64,000 nucleotides of DNA, taken from Streptomyces sp. NBC_01463 (GTDB lineage: Bacteria > Actinomycetota > Actinomycetes > Streptomycetales > Streptomycetaceae). The notes beneath the pieces are model-generated. The model made no database searches. It was not told the origin of the DNA and worked only from the letters and a program-made list of their open reading frames with translations. The stretch covers positions 8,370,001 to 8,434,000 of the forward strand of contig CP109468.1 in assembly GCA_036227345.1 (NCBI GenBank), written 5' to 3'. A program made the position numbers and the translations under genes. Each line of letters starts with the position of its first letter. The stretch's first letter is position 1. Shown here piece after piece: positions 34,722-44,168 of the stretch.

Positions 34722-35945
34722 TCAGTGCGGGCCCAGTTCGATGGCCCGCACCCCGGCGTAGAGGGCGGCGACGTCCGAGGGCCTGAGCAGAGAGCGTCCG
34801 GTGAGGCGGGAGACGCGGTCGAGGCGGTTGCGCACCGTGTTGCGGTGGCAGTAGAGAATCTCCGCGATCTCGGACGTCGACCCCGTCGTCGACTCCAGCC
34901 ACGCGGTGAGGGTCTCCATGAGGTCCTTGCGGTCGGGTACGGCCAGGACGGGTTCGAGCAGCGTGAGGGCCATCCGCAGTGCCAGGTCGTGCCCGGCCGC
35001 GACCAGTGCCGCGGCCGGATCGTGGTCGAGGGTGACCGCCCCGCGCGTGCCCGCGGGCAGTGAGGACCGGGCCACTGTCGCCAGGCGCAGGGCATCGGCG
35101 CTGTCCCGGAGCCGGGTGTAGGCGGGGCTGAGCCCAGCGCGCCCCGTCGTCGCGGAACCGACGGCCGCCACGACCGCACCGGTTCCCGGCACCTGCGCGG
35201 AACCGGCGGCCGGGCCGGGCAGCGCGACGATGCCGGCGAGACCGTCGGGACGAGGACGCCACGCCGAGCGCAGTCCGCTGCGCAGCAGGGCCTGTTCCAG
35301 CGCGGTGACGTCGCTGTGCTCGGCGACGACGCAGACGTACGGCCCCTGCTCGGGCAGGCCCAGAGAGGCCGCGGTCCCGCCGAGCATCGCCCAGTCGGCC
35401 GTCTTGCCGGTGAGGAGGGCGTCCAGGAGCAGCAGCCGCTGGAGCTCGTCGGCCCGCGCCAGACCGACCAGGGTGTCCCGGTACACGTCGTTGACCGTCT
35501 GCGACGCGGCATCGAGCAGGGACCAGATCGACATGGAGGCCTGCGCGATGTCGTCCATCGTCGTGCCCGGCCGCTCCTTGGCCCGTCCGATGAGGGCGTG
35601 GGCCAGCAGGCGGTAACCGATCCGGAAGGCGTGCAGGACCGCGTCGAGAGGAACACCCTGCGTGGCACGGCGGCGCACACACTGCCGGGTGCTGTCCGTG
35701 GCCATCGGACGGCGGTGCGCCATGCAGGTCAGCTGCTCCCGCAGATTGCGTTCGTTGAAGTCGCGTACGTCCGCCCTGACCTCATCGCTCAGCCGCGCGT
35801 ACGGGGCGACCTCGGCGGTGATCGCACGGAACAGGTCGTCGGCGAGGTCGTCGACGCGATCCAGCAGTTCGGCGGCGCACACCGACAACAGCGGGGGAAC
35901 GATCAGACCGTCCTCGGCAAGCTGCACTGGCATGCCGGTCAGCAT
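34722..35945 (-). CDS. PucR/CdaR-type regulator 1
   Basis: About 407 residues (start ATG 35945; 35933 also possible). C-terminal helix-turn-helix (EIAEILYCHRNTVRNRLDRVSRLTG) with an upstream GGDEF-like and diacid-sensing region, as in PucR-family activators. It is divergent from an acyl-CoA ligase gene; a dyad TTGTGC-AGTC-GCACAA lies between them. Likely controls the ligase and possibly the MFS gene. Confidence 0.88.
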   Translation of the reverse strand: MLTGMPVQLAEDGLIVPPLLSVCAAELLDRVDDLADDLFRAITAEVAPYARLSDEVRADVRDFNERNLREQLTCMAHRRPMATDSTRQCVRRRATQGVPLDAVLHAFRIGYRLLAHALIGRAKERPGTTMDDIAQASMSIWSLLDAASQTVNDVYRDTLVGLARADELQRLLLLDALLTGKTADWAMLGGTAASLGLPEQGPYVCVVAEHSDVTALEQALLRSGLRSAWRPRPDGLAGIVALPGPAAGSAQVPGTGAVVAAVGSATTGRAGLSPAYTRLRDSADALRLATVARSSLPAGTRGAVTLDHDPAAALVAAGHDLALRMALTLLEPVLAVPDRKDLMETLTAWLESTTGSTSEIAEILYCHRNTVRNRLDRVSRLTGRSLLRPSDVAALYAGVRAIELGPH

Positions 35946-35968
35946 ACGGTTCAGCCGCCGGGCCGCAA

Positions 35969-35984
35969 TTGTGCAGTCGCACAA
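35969..35984. promoter_or_regulatory. Dyad between pucR 1 and the acyl-CoA ligase
   Basis: Perfect 6+6 inverted repeat TTGTGC-AGTC-GCACAA in the divergent promoter region; candidate PucR operator. Confidence 0.55.
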
Positions 35985-36073
35985 GGAGGGTGCCGCATCC
36001 GAGGTCGTCCGCCCACCGCCGACGCGGCCCGCTGTGCCTCAGCATCTACTCACCAGCCGCTGAGGAGAAACCG

Positions 36074-37600
36074 ATGCTGAACCTGTCGTCCCTGCTGGAG
36101 CACAGCGCCCGGGAACACCCCGGCCGCACCGCCCTGGTCTTCGGTGACACCCGCCAGACCTACGCCGCACTGCTCGCACGGTCCCGGGACATCGCCCGCA
36201 CACTGAGGCGCCACGGAGTGGGCCGGGGCGACAAGGTGGCACTGTCCTGTCCCAACGTGCCCGACTTCCCGGCCGCCTACTTCGCCATCCTCCGGGTCGG
36301 CGCCGTCGTCGTGCCGCTCAACGTGCTGCTGCGCCCGCAGGAGGTCGCGTACCACCTCGACGACTCCCGGGCCAAGGCCTTCCTCTGCTTCGAGGGCACC
36401 CCGCAGCTCCCCCTGGCCGAGGTGGGCAGGGCCGGCTTCGACCGGGCGGACGGCTGTGCGCACTTCCTGCTGCTGGGCCGGGCCGGACACCAGGAGGACG
36501 ACGGTACGGAGCCCGTCGAGACGGTCGCCACGGCCGCGGAGGAGACGGCCGTGATCCTCTACACCAGCGGCACGACGGGACGGCCCAAGGGGGCCGAACT
36601 CAGCCACGGCAGCATGGTGATGAACGCGATGGTCGCCGACCGGCTGTTCACGGCCGCGCAGGACGAGGTGATGCTGGCCTCGCTGCCGCTGTTCCACGCC
36701 TTCGGCCAGAGCGCGGTCATGAACATGGGTCTGCTCCGGGGCGCCACCCTCGTCCTCCAGCCCCGCTTCGACGCGGACGAGGCACTCCGGCTCATGCACC
36801 GGGAAGGAGTGACGTTCTTCGCCGGGGTACCGACGATGTACTGGGCCCTGCTCGGCGCACACGCCACCCGCGAAGGACAGGCGCCGCCGCCGCTGCGCAC
36901 CGCCGTCTCCGGCGGAGCCGCCCTGCCCGTCGAGGTCCTCCAGCGGTTCGGGAAGGCCTTCGGTGTGGACGTACAGGAGGGGTACGGCCTGTCGGAGACC
37001 TCACCCGTCGCCTGCTTCAACCCGCCCGGACTGCCCCCGCGGCCCGGGTCCATCGGCCGGCCCGTGTGGGGCGTCGAGATGAAGCTCATCGACGACTCCT
37101 GGCAGACCGTCCCGGACGACGGCCGGGGCGAGATCGCGATCCGCGGCCACAACATCATGAAGGGCTACCACCGGCGGCCCCACGACACGGCGTCGGTGGT
37201 ACGCGACGGATGGTTCCGCACCGGGGACATCGCCCGGCGGGACGAGGACGGCTACTACTACGTCGTCGACCGGGTCAAGGACCTGATCATCCGCGGCGGG
37301 TTCAACGTCTACCCGCGCGAGATCGAAGAGGTCCTGACCACGCATCCGGGCGTCGGCATGGCCGCCGTGGTGGGCGTACCCCACGCCACGCACGGCGAGG
37401 ACGTCAAGGCCTACGTCATCCCCGCGCCCGGCACGGAGCTGAGCGAGGCGGACCTGATCGCCTGGTGCCGTGAGCGCATGGCCGCCTACAAGTACCCCCG
37501 CAGCGTGGAGTTCCGCGACAGCCTCCCCCTGACGTCCACCGGCAAGATCCTCAAGCGCGAACTGGCCGCGGAGAACCACGGCGACACCGCCCCCGCCTGA
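36074..37600 (+). CDS. Long-chain acyl-CoA ligase family enzyme
   Basis: 508 residues, ATG 36074 with GAGGAGAAA upstream. Adenylating (ANL) superfamily: P-loop LYTSGTTGRPKG, YGLSETSP, GWFRTGDIARRDEDGYY, and C-terminal STGKILKREL with the catalytic Lys. It activates a carboxylic acid to the acyl-AMP and then CoA thioester. The exact acid is unknown. It faces a PucR regulator and is followed by two esterases, suggesting ester or fatty-acid catabolism. Confidence 0.94.
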   Translation: MLNLSSLLEHSAREHPGRTALVFGDTRQTYAALLARSRDIARTLRRHGVGRGDKVALSCPNVPDFPAAYFAILRVGAVVVPLNVLLRPQEVAYHLDDSRAKAFLCFEGTPQLPLAEVGRAGFDRADGCAHFLLLGRAGHQEDDGTEPVETVATAAEETAVILYTSGTTGRPKGAELSHGSMVMNAMVADRLFTAAQDEVMLASLPLFHAFGQSAVMNMGLLRGATLVLQPRFDADEALRLMHREGVTFFAGVPTMYWALLGAHATREGQAPPPLRTAVSGGAALPVEVLQRFGKAFGVDVQEGYGLSETSPVACFNPPGLPPRPGSIGRPVWGVEMKLIDDSWQTVPDDGRGEIAIRGHNIMKGYHRRPHDTASVVRDGWFRTGDIARRDEDGYYYVVDRVKDLIIRGGFNVYPREIEEVLTTHPGVGMAAVVGVPHATHGEDVKAYVIPAPGTELSEADLIAWCRERMAAYKYPRSVEFRDSLPLTSTGKILKRELAAENHGDTAPA

Positions 37601-37809
37601 CGCGCACCGATGAGCCGGTGGAAACGACGCCGCGGACCGAGCATGACAGCACCGCCCGGTCCCCGGCTGTCGGCAGGTTGCACAAACCCGGCCGTCCGTC
37701 ATTGCCGCGATTGCGCAGAGACTGCCGGGCCCCGCTCGCCCAGGATGTGCCATCGAACACCGATGTGATCCGGACGACCCGTCAGGATCGCCCCGACCCA
37801 GGAGCCGCC

Positions 37810-38703
37810 ATGTCATGGAGAAGGAAACTGCTCGTCCCGTTGGCCGCACTCGCTCTCGTCCTGTCGGCGCCGGCCGGCGCGGGAGCCGTGACGGGGTCCG
37901 CCGCCCCGGCCGGCGCTGCGGCGGTCGCCAACGGTGCCCCCACCGCGTTGGCCGCCACCGACTTCGGCGCCCCCGGCCCGTACGCCACCGCGGTCGAGGT
38001 CGGCGCGGTCACCACCCTGTACTACCCGCGTGACATCGCCACCAGCGACCGAAGCCACCCCGTGATCGTCTGGGGCAACGGCACGTTCGCCTTCCCCGTC
38101 GTCTACCGGGACCTGCTGCTGCACTGGGCCAGCCAGGGCTTCATCGTCGCCGCGGCGAACACCCCGCAGTCCAACCTCGGCATCTCCATGCGCGCGGGCA
38201 TCGACATGCTCACCCAGCGCAACGCCGACCCGAACAGCATCTTCCACCACCACGTCGACCTGGAACACATCGGCGCCTCGGGCCACTCGCAGGGTGGTGC
38301 GGCCGCCATCGTCGTCGGCTCGGACCCCCGCATCGACGCCATCCTGCCGATCCAGCCCGGACCGCTGGCCAACATCAACTCGGTGCACGTCCCCGCGCTC
38401 CTGCTGGCCGGTCAGAAGGACAGCATCGTCTTCCCCTTCCTCGTCAAGGCCTTCTACGACGCCGCCGACCACATACCGGCGCTGTACGGCGAGGTGCGCG
38501 GAGCCGACCACTTCACGGTCGTGGGCGACGCCGGCCCGTTCGCCGCGCCGACCACGGCGTGGTTCCGCGCCCAGCTCATGGGCGACCAGGAGGCCCGCGC
38601 CCAGTTCTTCGGCCCCGGCTGCGGCATCTGCACCGACACCGCCACCTGGTCCGACGTCCGGCGCAACGACCTGGCGCTGAGCGTCCCGGCCACCGCTCCG
38701 TAA
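37810..38703 (+). CDS. Secreted alpha/beta hydrolase (cutinase/polyesterase-like)
   Basis: 297 residues, AGGAG before ATG 37810. Signal peptide ending GAGA (about 26), then a hydrolase core with IVWGNGTFAFP, nucleophile elbow GHSQGG, and LLAGQKDSIVFPF near the acid. Catalytic His is in ADHFTVVG. A C-terminal CGICTD segment may form a disulfide. Related to secreted lipase/cutinase/PET-hydrolase-type alpha/beta hydrolases; substrate not known. Confidence 0.88.
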   Translation: MSWRRKLLVPLAALALVLSAPAGAGAVTGSAAPAGAAAVANGAPTALAATDFGAPGPYATAVEVGAVTTLYYPRDIATSDRSHPVIVWGNGTFAFPVVYRDLLLHWASQGFIVAAANTPQSNLGISMRAGIDMLTQRNADPNSIFHHHVDLEHIGASGHSQGGAAAIVVGSDPRIDAILPIQPGPLANINSVHVPALLLAGQKDSIVFPFLVKAFYDAADHIPALYGEVRGADHFTVVGDAGPFAAPTTAWFRAQLMGDQEARAQFFGPGCGICTDTATWSDVRRNDLALSVPATAP

Positions 38704-38716
38704 CCGTCCACCCGCC

Positions 38717-38738
38717 GCGCCGCGGCTCCCCGCGGCGC
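38717..38738 (+). terminator. Terminator hairpin
   Basis: A 9-bp perfect stem GCGCCGCGG / CCGCGGCGC with a 4-base loop, 13 bases after the secreted hydrolase stop. Confidence 0.65.
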
Positions 38739-38811
38739 CCCGCCCCCCTGTACCCGCCTCCCGGTCGTCTCCGCGACAGGGAGGCGGGCACCACGCGTGA
38801 AAGGACCCGCA

Positions 38812-40212
38812 ATGGACACCATCGCGACCACGAGCCGGGGCAAGGTCCGCGGCCGCGTCGTCGACCGCGTCGCCGCCTTCCTCGGAATCCCCTACGCCGC
38901 CCCGCCGTTCGGCGCCCACCGCTTCCGGGCCCCCGCGCCCGTCGAGCCCTGGGAAGGGGTGCGGGACGCGCTGGAATTCGGTCCGACCGCGCCGCAGCGT
39001 CCCTACCGGCCCCCGCTCGACCGGCTGATCCCCGATGTGCGCATCCCGGGCGAGGACTGCCTCACCCTCAACGTCTGGACCCCCGACGCCGGCGGAGGGC
39101 CGCTGCCGGTGATGGTGTGGATCCACGGCGGCTCCCTGCGCAACGGCTCCGCCGCCATGCCGCTGTACGACGGCCGGGCCTTCGCGCGCGACGGTGTGGT
39201 CCTGGTCTCGGTCAACTACCGTCTCGGCGTCGAGGGGTTCGGCGTGTTCCCCGACGCCCCCGACAACCGGGGCCTGCTGGACCAGATCGCCGCCCTGACC
39301 TGGGTCCGGGACAACATCACCGCGTTCGGTGGCGACCCCGCGAACGTCACGGTGTGCGGCGAGTCCGCCGGAGCGATCAGCATCGCCGCCCTGACGGTCT
39401 CCCCACGCGCGGCCGGCCTGTTCCACCGGGCCGTCCTGCAGAGCGGCCCCCCGCACACGGTGCCGCGCGACCGGGCCGCGAAGACCGTGCACGCGATCGC
39501 GAAGGAACTCGGCGTGCCCGCCACGGCCGAGGCGTTCGCCGCCGTGGACCGCGAGCGGCTGCTCGACGCTCAGACCGCGGTGACGGGCAGGGCCGATCCG
39601 ATCAGCGGGGGCCCGGGCTTCGACATCGTGGCCGACGACGACGTCGTACCGGCGCAGCCCCCGCTGCCCACGGTCGATCTGCTGCTGGGCTGCAACCGGG
39701 AGGAGTACCGCCTCTGGTTCGTACCGAGCGGGGCGGTGGACCGCGTCAGCGGGATCACGCTGCGGATGGCCCTGCTGAAGCTCCGGATCCCGTGGCGGGT
39801 GGCGCGGCTGTACCGGGCCGCCCGGCCGGACGCGAGCCCCGGGGTGGTCCTCGGTGAGATGGCCACGGACCTGCTGCTGCGCGGCCCCCTCAACCGCCTC
39901 GCCGACGCCCGGCCGGCCCGGACCTTCCTGTACGAGTTCGCCTGGCGCTCGCCCGTCCTGGACCTGGGCGCCTGCCACGCCCTGGAGATCGGCTTCGTCT
40001 TCGACAACCTCCGCCACGGCGAGTCGCTGTCCGGCCCGGACGCTCCCCAGCCGCTCGCCGACACCATGCACCGGGCCTGGGTCGCCTTCGCCACCACGGG
40101 CGACCCGGGCTGGCCGGCCTGGGACGCACGCCGCCCGGTGAAGGTGTTCGACCACCCCGACACGGGCCTCGTCCTCGCACCCCGACAGGAGGAACTGGCC
40201 GCCTGGCTCTAG
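38812..40212 (+). CDS. Type B carboxylesterase
   Basis: 466 residues, ATG 38812 after AAAGGA. Carboxylesterase/lipase type B: GIPYAAPPFG, EDCLTLNVWTPD, oxyanion IHGG, nucleophile GESAGA, and a His region GACHALEIGFVFDN. No signal peptide, so it is intracellular. It follows the secreted hydrolase and precedes a GntR gene, so it may hydrolyse imported esters. Confidence 0.93.
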   Translation: MDTIATTSRGKVRGRVVDRVAAFLGIPYAAPPFGAHRFRAPAPVEPWEGVRDALEFGPTAPQRPYRPPLDRLIPDVRIPGEDCLTLNVWTPDAGGGPLPVMVWIHGGSLRNGSAAMPLYDGRAFARDGVVLVSVNYRLGVEGFGVFPDAPDNRGLLDQIAALTWVRDNITAFGGDPANVTVCGESAGAISIAALTVSPRAAGLFHRAVLQSGPPHTVPRDRAAKTVHAIAKELGVPATAEAFAAVDRERLLDAQTAVTGRADPISGGPGFDIVADDDVVPAQPPLPTVDLLLGCNREEYRLWFVPSGAVDRVSGITLRMALLKLRIPWRVARLYRAARPDASPGVVLGEMATDLLLRGPLNRLADARPARTFLYEFAWRSPVLDLGACHALEIGFVFDNLRHGESLSGPDAPQPLADTMHRAWVAFATTGDPGWPAWDARRPVKVFDHPDTGLVLAPRQEELAAWL

Positions 40213-40237
40213 GAGAGATGTGCTCTTGACGCTGTGC

Positions 40238-40247
40238 GTAGTGCTAC
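40238..40247. promoter_or_regulatory. Possible GntR operator
   Basis: GTAG-TG-CTAC, a 4+4 dyad just downstream of a TTGACG -35-like box (40226-40231), in the leader of the GntR gene. Short and unproven. Confidence 0.35.
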
Positions 40248-40335
40248 TCCAGCAGCTTTTCGCCGGTGAAGTAGCTTTCCCTCACTCCCTGGGAGCGACC
40301 CACTGCCGTCACGCAGGACAACCGGAGGTTCACCC

Positions 40336-41094
40336 ATGCCCCGAGCGGCTCCGTACCTCACCGTGGCCGACGTGCTGCGCGCACGGATTCTCGCCGGGGA
40401 GTGGGGGACCGGGGAGCGGTTGCCGTCCCGGGCACGGCTCGCCGAGGAGTACGGGGTCGGGCGCAACGTCATGCAGCGGGCCATGGACCGGCTGATCACC
40501 GACGGCCTCCTCGAAGGCCGTGCCGGCTCGGGCACCTTCGTCCGCGCGCCCCGCGAGCGCCTGCGGCTGGTCCGCTCGCGGCACCGCGAACGCCGGGAGA
40601 GCCCTGCGCTCCGCTCCGCCACCCGGGAGCGGGGCGGAGCCGACGCCTGGGACGCGCACAGTCAGGTGCGGGTGCCCGCCCCCGAGACCATCGCCCGGCG
40701 CCTGGACATCGGCGCCGGAGACCTCTGTGTGCACACGCACTACGAGTTCCTGGCCGGCGGCCACCCCGTCCAACTGTCCGACTCCTGGGAGCCGATGGCG
40801 ATCACGGAGGGAACGCCCGTCGTGCTGCCCGAGAAGGGGCCTCTGGCGGGAAAGGGCGTGGTCGAGCGCATGCGCTCCATAGGTGTGACCGTGTCGACGG
40901 TGATCGAGGTACCGCACCCGGCCCGCGCCACACCTGTGCAGGCACACCTGCTGGGCATCGGCGCGGGCGACCTCGTGCTGCAGATCGAGCGGACCATCCA
41001 CGACGCGGACGGACGTCCCGTCGAGACGGCCGACATGGTCATTCCGGACGCACGCAGGGAAGTGGTCTACGAGTTCGCGGCCGACCACCCGTAG
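40336..41094 (+). CDS. GntR-family regulator (HutC/UTRA type)
   Basis: 252 residues. N-terminal winged helix (LRARILAGEWGTGERLPSRARLAEEYGVGRNVMQRAMDRLITDG in pieces: GTGERLPSRARLAEE) and C-terminal UTRA effector domain (ETIARRLDIGAGDL; QIERTIHDADGRPVETADMV). HutC members sense small acids or sugars. Probably controls the MFS gene just downstream; a possible operator is at 40238-40247. Confidence 0.92.
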   Translation: MPRAAPYLTVADVLRARILAGEWGTGERLPSRARLAEEYGVGRNVMQRAMDRLITDGLLEGRAGSGTFVRAPRERLRLVRSRHRERRESPALRSATRERGGADAWDAHSQVRVPAPETIARRLDIGAGDLCVHTHYEFLAGGHPVQLSDSWEPMAITEGTPVVLPEKGPLAGKGVVERMRSIGVTVSTVIEVPHPARATPVQAHLLGIGAGDLVLQIERTIHDADGRPVETADMVIPDARREVVYEFAADHP

Positions 41095-41144
41095 ACCGGA
41101 ACCCGCGTCAGCGGAAATCATCCCGACGAACGTGAGGCACCCGC

Positions 41145-42404
41145 ATGCCGAAATCGTCCCGGCCCGGTCTCCTGCGGCAGCCGGACTTCCGCCGTCTGGT
41201 CGCCGCCACCGCGGTCGGTCAGCTGGGCGACCGCATCATCTTCCTGGCGTTGCCCTTCGTCGCCGTCTCGGCCCTGCACGCCGATGAGTTCCAGGTCGGA
41301 CTGCTGACGGCCGCCGCTGCCGCGGGCTCGCTCCTGGTCGGACTGCCGGCGGGAGCGTGGGTGGACCGCATGCGCAAGCGGTCGGTGATGATCGGCACCG
41401 ATCTCGCCCGCGCGCTGATCCTCCTGACGGTTCCGCTGGGCTGGTGGTCCGGCCGGCTGGAGGTCCGGTGGCTCTACGCCGTCGCCCTGGCCCATGGGGT
41501 GCTGACCGTCTTCTTCGATGTCGCGTACGTCAGTTATCTCCCGCATCTGGTGGGCCGCGGAAGCCTGATGGAGGGAAACGCGAAACTGTCGGCGACGCGC
41601 TCGGTGACCAGCGTCGGCGGGCCCGCCCTCGCAGGGCCGCTGATCGGGCTGGTGGGCGCCCCCGTGACGCTGCTGGCCGGTTCGGCAGGGATGGCGATGT
41701 CGGGCCTGCTCGCGATGACCGTCCGGAAGCGGGAGGAGATGCCGGAGCCGCGGGGGCGGCCCCGGCTGGGCCGGGAGATCGAAGAGGGCCTGAAGTTCGT
41801 CCTGAAGCACCCCACCCTGCGTTCCATCGTCCTCGCGGACGCGGTCTTCAACATCTCTCTGGCCGCATATCAGAGCATGCTGCTGGTGTTCCTGGACCGG
41901 CAGCTCGGCCTCCGTCCCTTCGAGGTCGGTCTCGTTCTGTCGGGAATGGGGTGCGGTGCCCTGCTCGGCGCGCTGACGGCCACCACGCTCTCGAAGCGGG
42001 CCGGCCAGGGACGGGTGATCTGGCTGGCGTCCCTGGTCACCTGTCCGCTGACCGCCGTCATGCCGATGGCGCGACCGGGCTGGAGCATGTACGCCGCCGC
42101 GACGGGGCTCGCGGCCCTGTCGTTCGGGGGAGTGGTCCGCGTGGTGGCCCAGTCGAGCCTCCAGCAGGCCCTTACGCCGGATCGGCTCATGGGCCGGATG
42201 AGCGCGACGACCCGGTTCGTGGCGTGGGGCGGCGTCCCGCTCGGTGGGCTTCTGGGCGGGGCGTCGGGGACGGCGTTCGGAGCGGCGGGCACCCTGTGGA
42301 TCGGCGCGGCCGGCATGACCTCGAGCGTTCTGCCGACCTTCCTGTCACCCCTGCGCACCCTGCGCGGATCGCCCGTCGAAACGGCTCCGGAGCCCGCGCG
42401 CTGA
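41145..42404 (+). CDS. MFS exporter (EntS/DHA3-like)
   Basis: 419 residues, 50 bases after gntR and probably in its operon. MFS DHA3/EntS pattern: FRRLVAATAVGQLGDRIIFLALPF, GAWVDRMRKR, LKFVLKHPTLRSIV, and RLMGRMSATTRFVAWG. Such carriers export siderophores, macrolides or other small molecules. The GntR neighbour is the likely regulator. Confidence 0.92.
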   Translation: MPKSSRPGLLRQPDFRRLVAATAVGQLGDRIIFLALPFVAVSALHADEFQVGLLTAAAAAGSLLVGLPAGAWVDRMRKRSVMIGTDLARALILLTVPLGWWSGRLEVRWLYAVALAHGVLTVFFDVAYVSYLPHLVGRGSLMEGNAKLSATRSVTSVGGPALAGPLIGLVGAPVTLLAGSAGMAMSGLLAMTVRKREEMPEPRGRPRLGREIEEGLKFVLKHPTLRSIVLADAVFNISLAAYQSMLLVFLDRQLGLRPFEVGLVLSGMGCGALLGALTATTLSKRAGQGRVIWLASLVTCPLTAVMPMARPGWSMYAAATGLAALSFGGVVRVVAQSSLQQALTPDRLMGRMSATTRFVAWGGVPLGGLLGGASGTAFGAAGTLWIGAAGMTSSVLPTFLSPLRTLRGSPVETAPEPAR

Positions 42405-42444
42405 GCGGTCACGACCCGCAGGTCCGCGCAGGACCGGCCGTCCG

Positions 42445-43557
42445 TCAGGAGAGGTCCCGGGCGACGAGCGCCGCCTGGAGCAGCCGCGCCTCGGCGGGGA
42501 CCGCGAGGTCCAGTCCGGTCAGCGTGCTCACCCGGTGCAGCCGGTAGTCCAGGGTGTTGCGGTGGATGCAGAGCTCCAGGGCGCTCCGGCGCCGGTTGTG
42601 CCCGTGCTCGACGAACACCCGCAGGGTCTCCAGCAGATACGGATGCCCCGCCAGCGGGTCGAGCTTGGCCGCCAGCCGCCGCAGCGCGTCACCGGGGCGC
42701 GCGAGCTGGTATTCCAGCAGGACGTCGTCGAGGCGGTACAGCCCCGGTGGCCGGCCCAGTCGCTGGACGAGTTCCAGCACCCGCCCCGCCTCCGCCGCCG
42801 CCGTGGGGACGGCTGCCGGTGTCGAGGCCGGGGCGGCGGCCGCGTACACGTGCTGCCCCACCTCCTTCCCGAGCGTCTCCGCCAGACCGGTCACGCCGCA
42901 ACTGCCCGGCAGCAGGGCGATTCCGGCGACGTGGTCCATCAGCACCGGCACACCGGCCCGCGCTTCGAGCGAGGACTGCACCAGTCTGGCCGCGGGGTTC
43001 GACTCGAAGGCCAGGGCGACCACCTCGTGCGCGCCGTCCACCGTGACCCCTGCCGCCTCCGCCAGTTCCTCGTGCGGGCGACCGGTCAGCAGGGCGGTCA
43101 GCAGCGCCCGGCGCACCCGCTTGTCCTCGCTGTGGATGTCCTCCTGGGCGTTGCGGTGGGCGAGGACGACCGCCGGCATGGCCGAGTGCAGGCAGGCCAG
43201 CAGCCGTGCTCCCGCTCCGGTCAGCTCCTCGGGCTCCGCCGTCTCGGACAGGGCCCGCCACCACTCCTCGGCGCCGATGAGATAGGCGGCGATCACCGCC
43301 TCCAGGGGCACGCGTTCCTCGGCCCTGCGGCCCGACCACTCGATGAGGCGCGTGAGGTCTCCCGGGTCCATCGCCCCGCCGTCACGCAGGGCCCGCAGCA
43401 GCAGTTCGTAGACCGCGGCGATCGACCGCTTCACCTCACCATCGAGTGTGTGGCGCGGCAGCTCCCCGTAGAACGGCACTTCCGCCGCACAGCGAGCGAC
43501 GACGTCCGCGGTGAGATCGCTGCTGCGCACGGCCATGCGTGCATGTAGCCCAAGCAT
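42445..43557 (-). CDS. PucR/CdaR-type regulator 2
   Basis: 370 residues from ATG 43557 (43536 also possible). C-terminal helix-turn-helix (ALELCIHRNTLDYRLHRVSTLTG) and a PucR-like sensor half with RRALLTALLTGRPHEELAEAAG. A second PucR within 8 kb of the first, but only moderately similar in sequence. It is divergent from the pectate lyase gene, though the long intergenic region carries a LacI-type operator instead. Confidence 0.87.
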   Translation of the reverse strand: MLGLHARMAVRSSDLTADVVARCAAEVPFYGELPRHTLDGEVKRSIAAVYELLLRALRDGGAMDPGDLTRLIEWSGRRAEERVPLEAVIAAYLIGAEEWWRALSETAEPEELTGAGARLLACLHSAMPAVVLAHRNAQEDIHSEDKRVRRALLTALLTGRPHEELAEAAGVTVDGAHEVVALAFESNPAARLVQSSLEARAGVPVLMDHVAGIALLPGSCGVTGLAETLGKEVGQHVYAAAAPASTPAAVPTAAAEAGRVLELVQRLGRPPGLYRLDDVLLEYQLARPGDALRRLAAKLDPLAGHPYLLETLRVFVEHGHNRRRSALELCIHRNTLDYRLHRVSTLTGLDLAVPAEARLLQAALVARDLS

Positions 43558-43787
43558 CGGCGCATCGTCACACCGCCCCCTGCCTGCGTCAATCGCTGCC
43601 CGCCGCGCTGAGACGACCGGCACACGGAATGGCAGGTCGAAAGAATGCGCTTGCACGCAATGATCCACCGGATCAGGAGCGGCGCGGGAGCCCCGTCGGT
43701 CATGGTTGCGGTGCGTGGGATTGCCGCCAAAGTCCCATAATAATAAGGCTGTTGCCCACGAGATGCGGGCACTGTCGGTCCAGAGTC

Positions 43788-43817
43788 TTGCCAGCCCGTC
43801 GCGAGCGGTCCTATCCT
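43788..43817 (+). promoter_or_regulatory. Promoter upstream of the pectate lyase
   Basis: TTGCCA (43788-43793), an 18-base spacer and TATCCT (43812-43817) give a good vegetative promoter. The LacI-type palindrome follows at the expected transcription start. Confidence 0.6.
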
Positions 43818-43832
43818 CACGGGCAGACAGCA

Positions 43833-43846
43833 GGAAAGCGCTTTCC
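43833..43846. promoter_or_regulatory. LacI-family operator
   Basis: Perfect palindrome GGAAAGCGCTTTCC, the central-CG LacI/GalR type, about 16 bases after the -10 box. Used by many Streptomyces sugar-catabolism repressors. No LacI gene lies in this window. Confidence 0.75.
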
Positions 43847-44080
43847 ATCTTCATCAGACCCCGCCGGTGACAGTGGAGTCCTGGCAGCCCGCCGTGACTC
43901 CGCAAGCGAGCCGCCATCGATCCGGCGGGGGCTGTGGGCGCGGTGCCGGTACGTCATGGGGTCCTGGACGCACGTCATGACGGCGACACATCGCGCCGCT
44001 CTTCACGCTTCGACGGTGACGGCCCTCCGGGGTGCGGCACGCGACGGGGTTTGGCATGTCATGAACATGTCACTCAAGCG

Positions 44081-44134
44081 TTCGGTCATTCAGTCATTCG
44101 GTCACCAGTCATCAGTCACTCGGGCGTTCAGTCA
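44081..44134 (+). repeat. Array of TTC(G/A)GTCA 8-mers
   Basis: TTCGGTCA, TTCAGTCA, TTCGGTCA, CCAGTCA, TCAGTCA, CTCGGGCG, TTCAGTCA run in phase of 7-8 bases, ending 34 bases before the pectate lyase start. Possible binding array or recombination repeats. Confidence 0.7.
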
Positions 44135-44168
44135 CCCGCCCTCCGCAGACGGACCAAGGAGAACGAAC

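Larger units (their letters stand above)
43558..44168. other. Long intergenic region upstream of the pectate lyase
   Basis: 611 bases with a complete promoter, a LacI-type palindrome and an array of 8-base repeats. No open frame with Streptomyces codon bias was found, so most of it is likely promoter plus a long leader. Confidence 0.6.

Noticed and set aside
37813..40155. 780-codon leftward open frame opposite the secreted hydrolase and carboxylesterase
   Set aside because: Shadow of two real rightward esterases with intact catalytic motifs.
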